Positions 46,163 to 57,706 of a stretch of 64,000 nt of DNA are shown here, piece by piece. Position numbers and translations under genes: made by a program. The stretch is from Hydrangea macrophylla (Eukaryota > Streptophyta > Magnoliopsida > Cornales > Hydrangeaceae). The notes under the pieces are model-generated. The model worked only from the letters and a program-made list of their open reading frames with translations. It had not been told where the DNA came from and did not search any database. The stretch lies in assembly GCA_033977485.1 (NCBI GenBank), contig CM066984.1, positions 32,159,501 to 32,223,500 of the forward strand, written 5' to 3'. Position 1 is the first letter of the stretch. Each line of letters starts with the position of its first letter.

Positions 46163-47614
46163 GAGTTTAAACTTGGGGCCGCTTGTGTTTTTGAGACGAT
46201 GAGAACTAATAAGACAAATTTGGCTTTAAGTCCCGTTTGGTTGGTTGGATCTCATAAGTGATTATAAAATTTCAAATGCTAAAATAAAACTGCTTTAACA
46301 TACTACTTTCTACGATAATTCAGTTGCGAAAATGAGTTTGAACAAAACCTGTTTCCAATCGGAGCCCTATAAAGAAAAGGAACAGAAAGAGTTGACGAAG
46401 ATCAATTTTCTCTGTTGTTTGAAACGGAGGGAAAATGAAAATATTTTTAATCTCCCATGAAAAGAGTTCTCTGCATTCAAAAAATTGATACTCCATAATA
46501 GTACTTTCTCAATTAATTATTTTTTTTGGATAAATTATATGGACACCCCTTAAACTAAAAAAAAAAAAAAAAATCTCAACAAATTGACCCCCTCAACTAT
46601 TTGTGAGGTAAATATTTGAGGAGAAAAATAATAATTGAAGGGGTCAAGTTGTTGAACTTTTAGTTTAGGGGATGTTTTATTTATTTATTTTTTTTTTTTA
46701 GTAAAAAAGAGCAATACTTGAATATATATATAATTTACTATTTTTTTTTTTTTGGTAACAAGGGAGAGAAGCCCCTTCACTTTCTTCCCCCTTCCTGAAT
46801 ACGAAACATAAATTAGAGTGTGTTTGATAACTCAATTAAGTGCTGAAAATAAAAAGTTTAAGCATCTTTTGTTTTTTTTTTTTTTTTTCATTCTTTTTTT
46901 AGTTCGCTTGATAATGTACCCCTTAATTGAAAAAAACTGCCAAATATCTATTAAAAACTTTAAGTGATAAAATTCTACTTCAAAAAATTACTGTATGCTT
47001 ATTTTGAGTTCTGTAAATGTAAATACTTAAATTTTGAGCACAAAAATTTTAATGGTTAATTTTGAATACTTAGCTTTCAGTTGTATCAAACTAACTACGG
47101 ACTATAACCATCAGCTTAGAAGGAAATTTTTTCCCACTTGCAAAATCATGTTTGCAAACAATGCAAAACACAGGACACAAGCACACATCATCAAATACAT
47201 TTACTGAATACAAATATCATATGTATACTCTTTTCCAAAATTCCAAGTATAAACTTGAACAATCAATAGATAATAATCAAGGCTCCACAAGATCCTCCCA
47301 GTAGCAGGGGTGGAGTAAAAAATTTTGGTCAATGGACCTAATTTATACGGGAGTTCGAAATTCGAGGGCAGCACCCTGAGGTTTTTTTTTTTTTTTTTTT
47401 GGTATATTTATACATAATTATGTATAGAATTTGTTTTATGTATAAAATTAATTTTATGTCACAACAAAAAAGAAAATGTGAGTCCCTTTTGGTCTTGGTA
47501 TGGAAGACAAAAAATACTAAAAGAGGGAAAGAAGATGTAGAATTATATTTATACCCCTATTTTGTGGTAAAAGATGTGATTTTTAATTTTAAAATGTGAT
47601 GTTTGAAAATATAA
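45701..47614. other. Intergenic region with simple repeats and a small fold-back element
   Basis: Contains a (GA)n run (about 46128-46160), a small fold-back repeat (46543-46675) and poly-T and poly-A tracts. Near 47300-47385 is a stretch (GCAGGGGTGGAGTAAAAAAT, ATTCGAGGG) that resembles the ends of common plant DNA transposons but cannot be bounded. No gene is supported. Confidence 0.5.
46543..46675. repeat. Small fold-back (MITE-like) repeat
   Basis: ACACCCCTTAAACTAAAA...AAATTGACCCCCTCAA on the left is the reverse complement, with a few mismatches and an expanded A run, of TTGAAGGGGTCAAGTT...TTTTAGTTTAGGGGATGT on the right. No TSD assigned. Confidence 0.75.
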
Positions 47615-48016
47615 TGTCACGACCCATCCCAGTATGCGTGAAAAATAGGACAAGTGGCACGCCACCGAACTCATCCAATTCTTTAAAAGAATATAGCAGC
47701 GGAAAAGAACACTTAAAACAACGTTGAGTATTTAAAACTTTTGGAACCGATGCCTTCCGAGATAAAATTGAAAACGTATTTATATTTCAAACCAGATGAA
47801 TTTATGTTAAAAGGGGTCCAAAAGGTACCATAAGAACCAATCAAAATATTTAAATAATTTTCGGAAGGGGTAGAAAAATATTTCATGCAGGGGTCATTTC
47901 GAATGGTCAAACGATCCCCTTCGATCGGTCGAATGACCCTCAAGCATATGTCCTTTAAGGAAGAGGGTACTTCGACCGATCGAACTAACCCCCTCGACTG
48001 GTCAAATAATCCCCTT
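47615..48016 (-). repeat. Truncated 3' LTR of Gypsy-C
   Basis: Matches 61644 to about 62060 of the 5' LTR, with substitutions and small indels, then joins gag sequence at about 48016-48024. It contains four TTCGAYCGRTCGAA-type motifs (47898, 47920, 47971, 47993). Confidence 0.85.
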
Positions 48017-48023
48017 GAATGGT

Positions 48024-48153
48024 CCACCCTGGTTTTGGTCACTATCCTCACTAGCTCGCTTGCCTTGCTGATTCTATCTCAATCTCTCCATTCCACTTTT
48101 GGCTACAAGCGCCGTTTGTTGTACCGCTGCAACGCTCGAATGTTCATATGTCT
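48024..48153 (-). pseudogene. Gypsy-C gag, C-terminal piece
   Basis: Minus-strand translation continues the gag capsid end across Copia-B (V-K-T then YEHSSVAAVQQTALVAKSGM, followed by a stop and charged NQQGKRASEDSDQNQGG) up to the LTR junction. Assigned because it joins 60820 in frame once Copia-B and one TGTCT are removed. Confidence 0.75.
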
Positions 48154-49245
48154 TGTGGGATTTAGGTTTCGAAAAACTTTAAATCATGCACAGCGGAAAA
48201 TATAATTTATAAAACTAATTGGTAGCCCGGATCTACTACTAGTTAACTCTATAGATGCGTACTAGAGAGAGGACAAGAATTTTACCTTTAAGTCTTGAAC
48301 CCAATTCTGAAATCTTTGACTTCCAGCAGTCTCCACTAGATGGTCTTCACTCTTATGACTCATATGGATGTTCCCGAAGAAACTAGGGTTGGTGGGAACC
48401 CTAATAGAGAGGATAGAAAAGGTTTGAAAAGCCCTAAATAGTTTCCGCAGCTTTTGGTATAATAAAACAATGAACTCAAATTTCTGGACACAACAGCCCT
48501 ATGTATAGATTCCCATAACTGACTTTACCTTCAATCGATCGAAGTGGCTTCGATCGATCGAAGTGGCTTCGATCGATTGAACCTATCTTGACAAGATCCT
48601 CTTCTGCCTTTCCAAGCATCCTAGCGGAGCTAAGAGTGGGATCTCCTAGGCTCTTTATTGTTGGCTCAGACCAGCTGTTAATTTTCATGATCAAACTCTT
48701 TGATCAACAAACTAATCAACTCATCAGTTAACGTTTACTCCACTATAAAATGGTAACTGAACTTCAACACAAAAGAACATATCCGAAGCAATAACTAGAC
48801 TTGTACGGTGTACTAATGTCCCTCTACCGTCAGCATTCGTAGTCATATTCATGTAGTCGGATAAACTTTTACTATCAACCTGAATCATGATTACTTATTG
48901 TATTCCTTTGAGTCTCATTCACCACTCATGATTACCAAACATGTTGATAACTACTTATCAACAAGACTGCAATTCTCTATAATCAACTTGGTGACATTCT
49001 CAAGGGAATGCTTACTTTTTATTAGAGGGTAGATTCTATCTTGACAGTATATGTTCACCGCCCTATGAACATAACATACCCAAAATACCCAAGTATCGAT
49101 CTTTTATAGATCGCACTGATAGGTAAGTCAAAGCAATCACATCCATAGTCAGTGTTCATAATTGTCTCAAGATTGAGAACACGTACCTTATACAAGTTAT
49201 GAGTTCCTATCGACTGTTGACAGTCTTAAGTGTCAATAGGAGAAC
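48154..49245 (-). repeat. Copia-B 3' LTR, first part (before the LARD-D insertion)
   Basis: Homologous to 59371-60484. The other part is 57331-57414, after LARD-D. It carries three palindromes (48530, 48549, 48568); the TATA box has decayed to TATACATAG. Confidence 0.88.
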
Positions 49246-51959
49246 TGTAACAACCCTAATTTTTTAAGTGCTTTTAGTCATTTTTAAATTATTATTTTCA
49301 AGTATTAGACATTAACTATGTGTATGTATCTTAGTGACATCTAATAAAAATGTTGAAGTAGCGTGTACGGGTCGTTAGCATGTCTGGTAGTGTGCTTAAT
49401 ATAGAAATTCAGTGCCCAGGGTCATGGGTACCCATTGGGCTAATCATTTGTCCCTTTAGAATGCATTTTTGGGCCCATATAAAGCCTTTTTGTGAGGCCT
49501 TTAGACAAAAAAAAAAAAAACAGAATTTATATATTTGTGTGTATTTTATTGACATGTGTTGTGTGTGTAGTATTCATATACATATATTGAAACCCTAGCC
49601 CTATATTAACAAAAAAAAAGGGAAGAGGAGAAAAGAGAGAAGAAGAGAGAACAGACATTTGTGTGTGTGTGTGTGTGAGAGAGAGAAAAGAAGAAGAAGA
49701 AGAAGAAGAAGAAGAAGAGAGTAAGAGAAGAAAAGAGGAACCCCAAATATTGTTTTGTGAAATCATCGTCAACATTGAAGCCCTAAATCGGTGAGTTAAC
49801 TTGTTATTTTTCTTTCAATCTCGTTTGATTGAAAATTTAAATGTATAGAATATTAAATTAGTATGGTTATGGATTATGAGATTTAGGTTTTTTTTACAAT
49901 GATTGAAGTTGTGATTTGAGATTTATAGATGAGCATTGAATATACATTTGAGCAATTATTCAATTTTCGGATTTGGGATTTTCACGGATCAGATTTGAGT
50001 AGAAAATTCATAATACATCATACGTTAGAGTTTTCGTGATTCTGTTCGCAAATGCCTGTAGAAAATGCAATTCTGCACAACTTTTGTCTAATAGCGTTTT
50101 TCCCAATTCTGCACCGTTTGGGCAGAAAATTTATATTACAGTAACAGTGAATGTTAACTCCGAATTTCGAATTTATGTTTATGAAAATTGTTAGAAATGT
50201 TTCTTTGTGCGGAATTATTATGAGGAATAATTTCAGTCCATATTGGTTTTGGGACTGTTTAATGTAAGGGTCTATTTGGGACTGTTTTAAATAGTATTGT
50301 TGAGTGTCGATTTTATATGCTATGTGTTAAGAAACCCTAACTTATTCTATTTGTGGTATTAAATAATTATTATGAAAATACTACGCCAGAGACTTGAACA
50401 GAACTTCGGCAAAAAAAGGCTTTATCGTGAATAATCGGATAATGATATTCCATGGAATAAATGATAAATTCCCAAAGTGGTTAATGACATGATTAAACCT
50501 TCATGAATGGGTACTTATGAGAATTAACGTAGATGGCAATAAACTGGGAAAAGACCTTAGTGTTCACTACTACTCCCTGTTGTTGTGTTATTGTTTTTGG
50601 TAGCTCGCACTCTTTTGCCAGTGGTTTCGTGATCAAGCTGGCTTAAGACTTTTTGAGTGTACTTTTTGCCAGTGGCTGTGTGATTAAGCTGGCCTAAGCT
50701 GTATGCTCGGCTTATATTGTATAGACGTCTTGACATATTGACCAGTCGTCCGTTGTGTATACCTGGTTTGGTTGATACCCCAACCAAACTGGCACCGGAG
50801 TGGGTATTGGTAGTATGTCCAGGCACACATGGGATATATGTGTGGGTTGTACCATGGAGGGTGGCCAAGTGGTGAACCTAGGGAACACAAAGATAAATTA
50901 AAGGCTAATAAATAATGACAATGGAGTATTTCATAAGACTGATAAGTTTGGAATAATGAATGCGACATTTAAGTTAGAATGTGGAAATGTTGTTTACAGA
51001 CTTGTTTGCTTGGTTTGTGATAACTATATATTACAGGATGGTGGGTCCACTAACTTTTATGCAAGGCTGACTCACCATAGATATCTGACCGGTAAGTATT
51101 CAGTTGTGACTGCCACCACATTGAAGGAAACTACCGTTGTGTCCTGAATGTGCGTGGAACTACTGTTCTAACCCGACATGAATTATGTGTGATGACATTG
51201 TTCATTTTCTGTGCAACGATATTGTATGATATGAGGTGGTTATATTTTTCTTTGTGAGTACTTTTGGGAGTCTATGGGACACCGTTGTTCCCTAAGACTC
51301 ATTTTATATTTTTTTGTTAACTCATACTAATATTTTATATACTGACCCGGGTGCGTAATGCATCCGGGGCATTTCTATATGAAACGTAGTCGAATGTATG
51401 TGCAAGTTTAGTATTTGGATATTTTCTTTGGAGCTTCTGTTTGGGTAAAGAGATTGTCGCAGTGTTGTTTATTATTAGAGTTGTACTTTTTTTTTTGTAC
51501 TTTATTTTATTTCTGGCAGTGTGGGCCACAAGTGTATAATTGTAATAAAGATTATATATTGGGTATTGGGAACATTGTAGTTGCTTTAACCAATGGATGT
51601 ATAGATTTTATGCTTATTTATTTTCTTTCCGCTGAACTCTGCAAAGAGGGTTTTATTGAATGAACCTAATATTTCATTTGTAAATCGAAAGGACATAATA
51701 TGTGTAATGGAGTTTAATTTCTTTTATAATGAAAATGAATGTTTGGGAATACAAGTTTAATAATAAAGAGTTTTTCTTTAGACAGAAAATCACATGTACT
51801 TATTTAATGAATATAAAATATTATTTTCAAAATACTGTTTTCAATAATTATCTATTAGTCTATGTGAGGGTGTCACTCTCGGTGTTTTGAAAATTGAATA
51901 TTAGTCTGGATACATGCTCTGGATTAAATATTTTGTTGTCCAAAAATCGGGGTGTGACA
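49246..51959 (+). repeat. 5' LTR of LARD-D
   Basis: Contains a TATA candidate (TATAAAG, 49478-49484), a GT/GA/GAA microsatellite (about 49658-49718) and two stem-ended repeats (50618-50643 and 50669-50694). Short frames such as 51415-51663 also occur in the 3' LTR, but their composition (hydrophobic, Cys/Phe-rich) and position give no reason to call them genes. Confidence 0.9.
50618..50694 (+). repeat. Two stem-ended repeats in the LARD-D LTR
   Basis: Each 26-bp unit runs from GCCAG to its complement CTGGC (GCCAGTGG...TCAAGCTGGC, then GCCAGTGG...TTAAGCTGGC), 51 bp apart. Both are conserved in the 3' LTR near 55962-56040. Confidence 0.75.
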
Positions 51960-52018
51960 GTTTGGTATCAGAGTTTAAGGTTAGCTTAGCAAGTCTAGGC
52001 GATCCTTGGATTGTGGAC

Positions 52019-53534
52019 TGTTGGGAATATGCCCTCAAACCAATTAGTTGGACAATGGAATATCACAATGCATTTATGCATGTTAGTTCATGAGATGAAT
52101 CTTAGACTGGAATCCTTAAACAACATTGTATGTGGTCCATTTGTGTATGTGATTACACATGTGAGATATGAATCAGAAATCCTTATTGTTTCAAATAAGT
52201 CACAGTAGATGATAAGTCTGGATAACTTATCAGGTATACACTGTAGCATGATTAACGTCTACGGGGTAGAATGATGAATCTCATTCATAAAAGTCTTTGA
52301 CTCTTGGTTAATATGTTAGTGCACTCGGTGCATTGACGGACCTGAGTTATACCTATTGACACCTAAACTCTGTCACCGTCAATAGGAACTCAAAACTTGT
52401 ATAGGGATACATGTCCTCACTCCTGAGACAGTTATGGACGCAAGTTGTATGCTTGGTTACTTTGACTTACCAATCAGTGAGGTCTTGCAAGATCAACACC
52501 TGGGTATCTTGGGTAATCAAGTATGCAACGTTGGGAACATATATTGTCAAGATGGAATTCTACCCTCTTCAATCAAACGAAGAGTAAGTATTCCCTCGAG
52601 AATGTCACTAGGTATGATTACTGAGAGCTGGCCAGCCTTGTCAACAAAGTGTTATTGTTGACATGTTTAGTAATCCAAGAGTAGTGAATGATACTTGAGG
52701 AATATAAGATGTACTATCTATTGGGTTGATAGTATCTTAAGACATATATCCCAATGATAGATACGAATACTGCCTGGTAGAGGGACATCCGTATCATATT
52801 ATACAAGTCTAGCAATCACTTACGTATGTGTGATTATGTTCTTATGCACTGGAGTGCAATTATCATTTTATAGTGGCATTAATGATAATTGATTAATTAT
52901 TGATTCCTTAGTCAAGAGTACTGACTAGATGGAATAATTATTAATCGGAGCCAGTAATTAAGAACCTAGGAGGTCCCACTCTTAGCTCCGTCAGAATGCT
53001 TGGAAAGGCAAATGAGAATGTTGTCAAGACTGGTTCGATCGATCGAAGTTGTTATCGATCGATTGAAGTCTAGACAGGTTAGATCGATCGAACGTGGCTC
53101 GATCGATCGAAGTCACTTCGATCGATCGAAGTCACTTCGATCGATTGAAAGTAAGGTCAGTTCTGGGAATCTATAAATAGGGTAGCTACGTCCAGAAAAG
53201 GGAGTTCGTTGTTTTTAACATACCAGTTGTTGCAGAACTTGTTTAGAGTTCCCAAACATTCCCTATTCTCACTATTAGGGTTCCCACCAACCCTAGCCAC
53301 TCTGGGAGCATTCAAGGAGACATAAGGGTGAAGATCTCTTAGATGTTGCTGCTGCACATAGAAGGAGAAGGACCAAATCAGAATTGGGTTCAAGACCATA
53401 AGGTAATGCACCTGTCCCCTCTCCTGTACGCATCTATAGAGTTAATGAGTAGTAGATCCAAGCAACCAATAAAAGTTTTGAACTTTGTTTTTCCGCTGCG
53501 CGTTTAAATAAATTTTAAACCTGTTTTTCCTACA
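52019..53534 (+). mobile_element. Solo copia LTR, innermost level of the nest
   Basis: Perfect TSD TGGAC (52014-52018 and 53535-53539). Plus orientation, TGTTGGGAATATGCC...TTTTCCTACA, homologous to the Copia-A LTR. It has palindromes at 53034, 53117 and 53136 plus variants (53052, 53080, 53098) and TATAAATAG at 53172-53180. It was left by LTR-LTR recombination of a full element. Confidence 0.93.
53034..53180 (+). promoter_or_regulatory. Palindrome array and TATA box in the solo LTR
   Basis: Six TTCGATCGATCGAA-type sites between 53034 and 53149, the last three starting 19 bp apart (53098, 53117, 53136). A TATAAATAG box follows 23 bp after the last site. This is the same layout as Copia-A. Confidence 0.75.
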
Positions 53535-54549
53535 TGGACTAGATGTTGGTCAGAGTTATAGGTCGCGGATTTATTTGGGTTTCAAGTTATGTGTACTTAT
53601 GTATTATCCATGTGTTGCCTACATGTTATATAATTATTTTCAATCGATTAATTGCATAACTTTCTGAGCCTATCATTACATGTTAATTTGTTAAAATCAT
53701 TGCTATATTATAAGTCGCATAGTAGTGCATGCATATTTTGTGACATGTTAGAGAAGTAGCTGGGAGTTGGAGTTTTGAACAAGTAGTGGAATTTTGGCGT
53801 GATATCGAATTATCTTCTTCAAGCTATTATTGTCGGACAGTTATCTAATTATCATCCAGCTGAATTATTATTTTATCGAACGATCGGGATTTCTATTATT
53901 ATTTGCAAGACTTCTATTCTTTATATTATTCTTATCTGGCCATTTTTTATGGACATTATTATTATTGGTACTCTGGATTTCTTATTATGAAGCTGTTATT
54001 ATCGAGTGGTATTCTACTACTGCATCTCTCTCGTATATCTCCGTGTGGAAATTCTATACTTTTTTTCGAGAGCATATATTGAGCAGGTAGTATTCTTATG
54101 TCTACAACATCTTATGGATCTATACGGGTATTCTTATTCTCAGTGCAAGCTTATGGAAGATTTTGAAGCTATCGGTTTGAGTGGTAAGTATTGGGTATTC
54201 CGATGAGAAGTGGTACACAACAAGGTAAGAGGTCAACATGGGCATATAGTTAAATTTTTTATTAACTATGAGCATGTTGCATGTATAGTTCGTATTCACA
54301 TGGTTTGCATCAATCTCTGTGTTTTAGAATATCTATTAACATTTGACAATTGACTATACAAGAATAAGGTATATAGATGAGAGTTTCCTTGTTTGGATTA
54401 ATCGCTCGACGTACTTGGTCTCGTATGGTTGAAAGTCAAATGCAATACATAGTTGTATGAAATTGCGTGCATAACTTTATTTATGACTGACTTGTGTATT
54501 TACCGTTGCTACAAATTTTGGGACGAAATTTTCTTTAAAGAGGGTAGAA

Positions 54550-54979
54550 TGTAACCCTAATTTTCTAAGTGCTTTTAGTCATTTTTAAATTATTATTTTC
54601 AAGTATTAGACATTAACTATGTGTATGTATCTTAGTGACATCTAATAAAAATGTTGAAGTAGCGTGTACGGGTCGTTACTATGTCAAGTAGTGTGCTTAA
54701 TATAGAAATTCAGTGCCCAGGGTCATGGGTACCCATTGGGCTAATCATTTGTCCCTTTAGAACATTTTCGGGTCCATATAAAGCCTTTTTGTGAGGCCCT
54801 TAGACAAAAAAAGGGGATTTATATATTGTGTGTATTTTATTGACATGTGTTGTGTGTGTAGTATTCATATACATATATTGAAACTCTAGCCCCATATTAA
54901 CAAAAAAAAAAAAAGGGAAGAGGAGAAAAGAGAGAACAGACGTTTATGTGTGTGTGTGTGTATGTGTGTGTGTATGCGT

Positions 54980-55038
<59 letters not shown>

Positions 55039-57325
55039 AGAAGAAGAAGAAGAAGAAGAAGAAGAAGAGAGTAAGAGAAGAAAAGAGGAACCCCAAATAT
55101 TGTTTTGCGAAATCATCATCAACATTGAAGCCCTAAATCGGTGAGTTAGCTTGTTATTTTTCTTTCAATCTCGTTTGATTGAAAATTTAAATGTATAGAA
55201 TATTAAATTAGTATGGTTATGGATTATGAGATTTAGGTTTTTTTTATAATGATTGAAGTTGTGATTTGAGATTTATAGATGAGCATTGAATATACATTTG
55301 AGCAATTATTCAATTTTTGGATTTGGGGTTTTCACGGATCAGATTTGAGTAGAAAATTCATAATAAATCATACGTTAGAGTTTTCGTGATTCTGTTTGCC
55401 TAGGCCTGTAGGAAACGCAATTCTGCACAACTTTTGTTTAATAGCGTTTTTCCCAATTCTGCACCGTTTGGGCAGAAAATTTATATTACAGTAACAGTGA
55501 ATGTTAACTCCGAATTTCGAATTTATGTTTATGAAAATTGTTAGAGATGTTTCTTTGTGCGAAATTATTATGAGGAATAATTTCAGTCCATGTTGGTTTT
55601 GGGACTGTTTAATGTAAGGGTCTATTTAGGACTGTTTTAAATAGTATTGTTGAGTGTCGACTTTATATGCTATATGTTAAGAAACCCCAACTTATTCTAT
55701 GTGTGGTATTAAATAATTATTATGAAAATACTACGCCAGAGTCTTGAATAGAATTTCAGCAAAAAAAGGCCTTATCGTGAATAATCGAAAAATGATATTC
55801 CATGGAATAAATGATAAATTCCCGAAGTGGTTAATGACGTGATTAAACCTTCATGAATGGGTACTTATGAGAATTAACGTAGATGGTAATAAACTGGGAA
55901 AAGACCTTAGTGTTCACTATTCCCCGTTGTTGTGTTATTGTTTTTGGTAGTTCACACTCTTTTGCCAGTGGCTTCGTGATCAAGCTGGCTTAAGACTTGT
56001 TGAGTGTACTTTTTGCCAGTGGCTGTGTGATCAAGCTGGCCTAAGCCTTATGCTCGGCGTATATTGTATAGACGTCTTGACATATTGACCAGCCGTCCGT
56101 TGTGTATACCTGGTTTGGTTGATACCCCAACCAAACTGGCATCGGAGTGGGTGTTGGTAGTATGTCCGAGCTTACATGGGATATATGCGTGGGCTGTACC
56201 ATGGAGGGTGGCCAAGTGGTGAACCTAGGGAACACAAAGATAAATTAAAGGCTAATAAATAATGACAATAGAATATTTCATAAGACTGATAAGTTTGGGA
56301 TAATGAATGCGACATTTAAGTTAGAATGTGGAAATGTTGTTTACAGACTTGTTTGCTTGGTTTGTGATAACTATATATTACAGGATGGTGGGTCCACTAA
56401 CTTTTATGTAGGGCTGACTCACCATAGATATCCGACCGGTAAGTATTTAGTTGTGTTTATTCGGGGTTGGAGCCACTGCCACCACATTGAAGGAAACTAC
56501 CGTTGTGTCCTGAATGTGCGTGGAACTACTGTTCTAACCCGACATGAATTATGTGTGATGACATTGTTCATTTTCTGTGCAACGATATTGTATGATATGA
56601 GGTGGTTATGTTTTTCTTTGTGAGTACTTTTGGGAGTCTATGGGACACCGTTGTTCCCTAAGACTCGTTTTATATTTTTTTGTTAACTCATACCAGTATT
56701 TTATATACTGACCCGGGTGCGTAATGCATTCGGGACGTTTCTATATGAAACGTAGTCAAATGTATGTGCGGGTTTAGTATTTGGAGATTTTCTTTGGAGC
56801 TTCTGTTTGGGTCAAGAGATTGTCGCAGTGTTGTTTATTATTAGAGTTGTACTTTTTTTTTTGTACTTTATTTTATTTCTGGCAGTGTGGGCCACAAGTG
56901 TATAATTGTAATAAGGATTATATATTGGGTATTGGGAACGTTGTAGTTGCTCTAACCAATGGATGTATAGATTTTATGCTTATTTATTTTCTTTCCGCTG
57001 AACTCTGCAAAGAGAGTTTTATTGAATGAACCTAATATTTCATTTGTAAATCGAAAGGACATAATATGTGTAATGAAGTTTAATTTCTTTTATAATGAAA
57101 ATAAATGTTTGGGAATACAAGTTTAATAATAAAGAGTTTTTCTTTAAACACAAAATCACATGTGCTTATTTAATGAGTATAAAATACTATTTTCAAAATA
57201 CTGTTTTCAATAACTATCTATTAGTCTGTGTGAGTGTGTCACTCTCAGTGTTTTGAAAATTCAATATTATTCTGGATACATGCTCTAGATTAAATATTTG
57301 GTTGTCTAAAAATCGAGGTGTGACA
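54550..57325 (+). repeat. 3' LTR of LARD-D
   Basis: Near-identical to 49246-51959 apart from scattered substitutions, a short terminal deletion (TGTAACCC for TGTAACAACCC), a longer GT/GA/GAA microsatellite (54946-55069) and a segment around 56455-56480 absent from the 5' LTR. Confidence 0.92.
54946..55069. repeat. (GT)n(GA)n(GAA)n microsatellite
   Basis: About 124 bp, roughly twice the length of the corresponding tract in the other LTR (49658-49718). Confidence 0.95.
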
Positions 57326-57414
57326 AGAACTTAGGTCCGTCAATGCACTATTATTAACTAAGAGTTATATTCCAGTGATTGAGATTCATCACTCCATCCA
57401 ATGGTTGTTGATCA
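57326..57414 (-). repeat. Copia-B 3' LTR, second part
   Basis: Resumes with AGAAC and LTR sequence after LARD-D, and ends near 57414. There the homology to the 5' LTR (CCATCCAATGGTAGTTAAT) stops and gag sequence begins. Confidence 0.82.
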
Positions 57415-57419
57415 TGGAA

Positions 57420-57706
57420 CTGGCAGAATCATTCGACTGGAATTGGTGTTGCAACACACCAGCCATAGAGGCTAGAATATAGCAAAGGGTCATTCCATTC
57501 GATTTCTTCTATTTGTCAAACTCACGTCTAGCAGCTGCCGAAGCATTTGTAGCGGGTTCTTTGAGGCATAGGGTGGTGAGGACATATATGTGATCCTCCG
57601 TAGTTAAAACGATGTCAAGGTTACATTTCCATTCAATGTAGTTATTTCCATTTAACTTGTTCTGAGTGAGTATGGTGGCAAGTGGACTAAACGCAAATCC
57701 AGACAT
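57420..57706 (-). pseudogene. Copia-B gag, N-terminal fragment
   Basis: Starts [20 protein letters not shown], about the same as the first 65 residues of Copia-A Gag, then hits a stop near 57509. Homology to Copia-A nucleotides continues to about 57420, where a deletion joins it to the 3' LTR. No protease, integrase or RT remains. Confidence 0.9.

Larger units (their letters stand above)
51960..54549 (+). other. Internal region of LARD-D (with solo LTR insert)
   Basis: PBS TGGTATCAGAG at 51963-51973, then 45 bp, then the solo LTR, then 53540-54549 with no long frame. The stretch 54513-54536 resembles the codons just before the polypurine tract in chromoviruses. Purine tract AAAGAGGGTAGAA at 54537-54549. 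Confidence 0.85.
49246..57325 (+). mobile_element. LARD-D: large non-autonomous LTR element without coding region
   Basis: Exact TSD AGAAC (49241-49245 and 57326-57330). LTRs of 2714 bp (49246-51959) and 2776 bp (54550-57325) with TGTAAC...GTGTGACA ends. It has a PBS (51963-51973) and a purine tract (54537-54549). Only about 1.07 kb of element sequence lies between the LTRs once the solo LTR at 52019-53534 is removed, and no gag or pol motif is in it. This fits a LARD (large retrotransposon derivative) mobilised by a gypsy relative. That it is gypsy rather than copia is inferred from the LTR ends and the ATTTTGGGACGAAATTTTC tail. Confidence 0.9.

Noticed and set aside
47280..47400. Sequence resembling the end of a plant DNA transposon (AGCAGGGGTGGAGTAAAAAA, ATTCGAGGGCAGC)
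   Set aside because: No matching inverted end or TSD could be found, so it is only mentioned in the intergenic entry.
51415..51663. 82-codon frame duplicated at 56781-57029
   Set aside because: It is present twice only because both lie in the LTRs of LARD-D. It is Cys/Phe/Leu-rich with no domain, and the frame is not linked to any initiation context.
54948..55144. Frames of CVCVCV/REREREE/KKKKK type
   Set aside because: Pure microsatellite translation.
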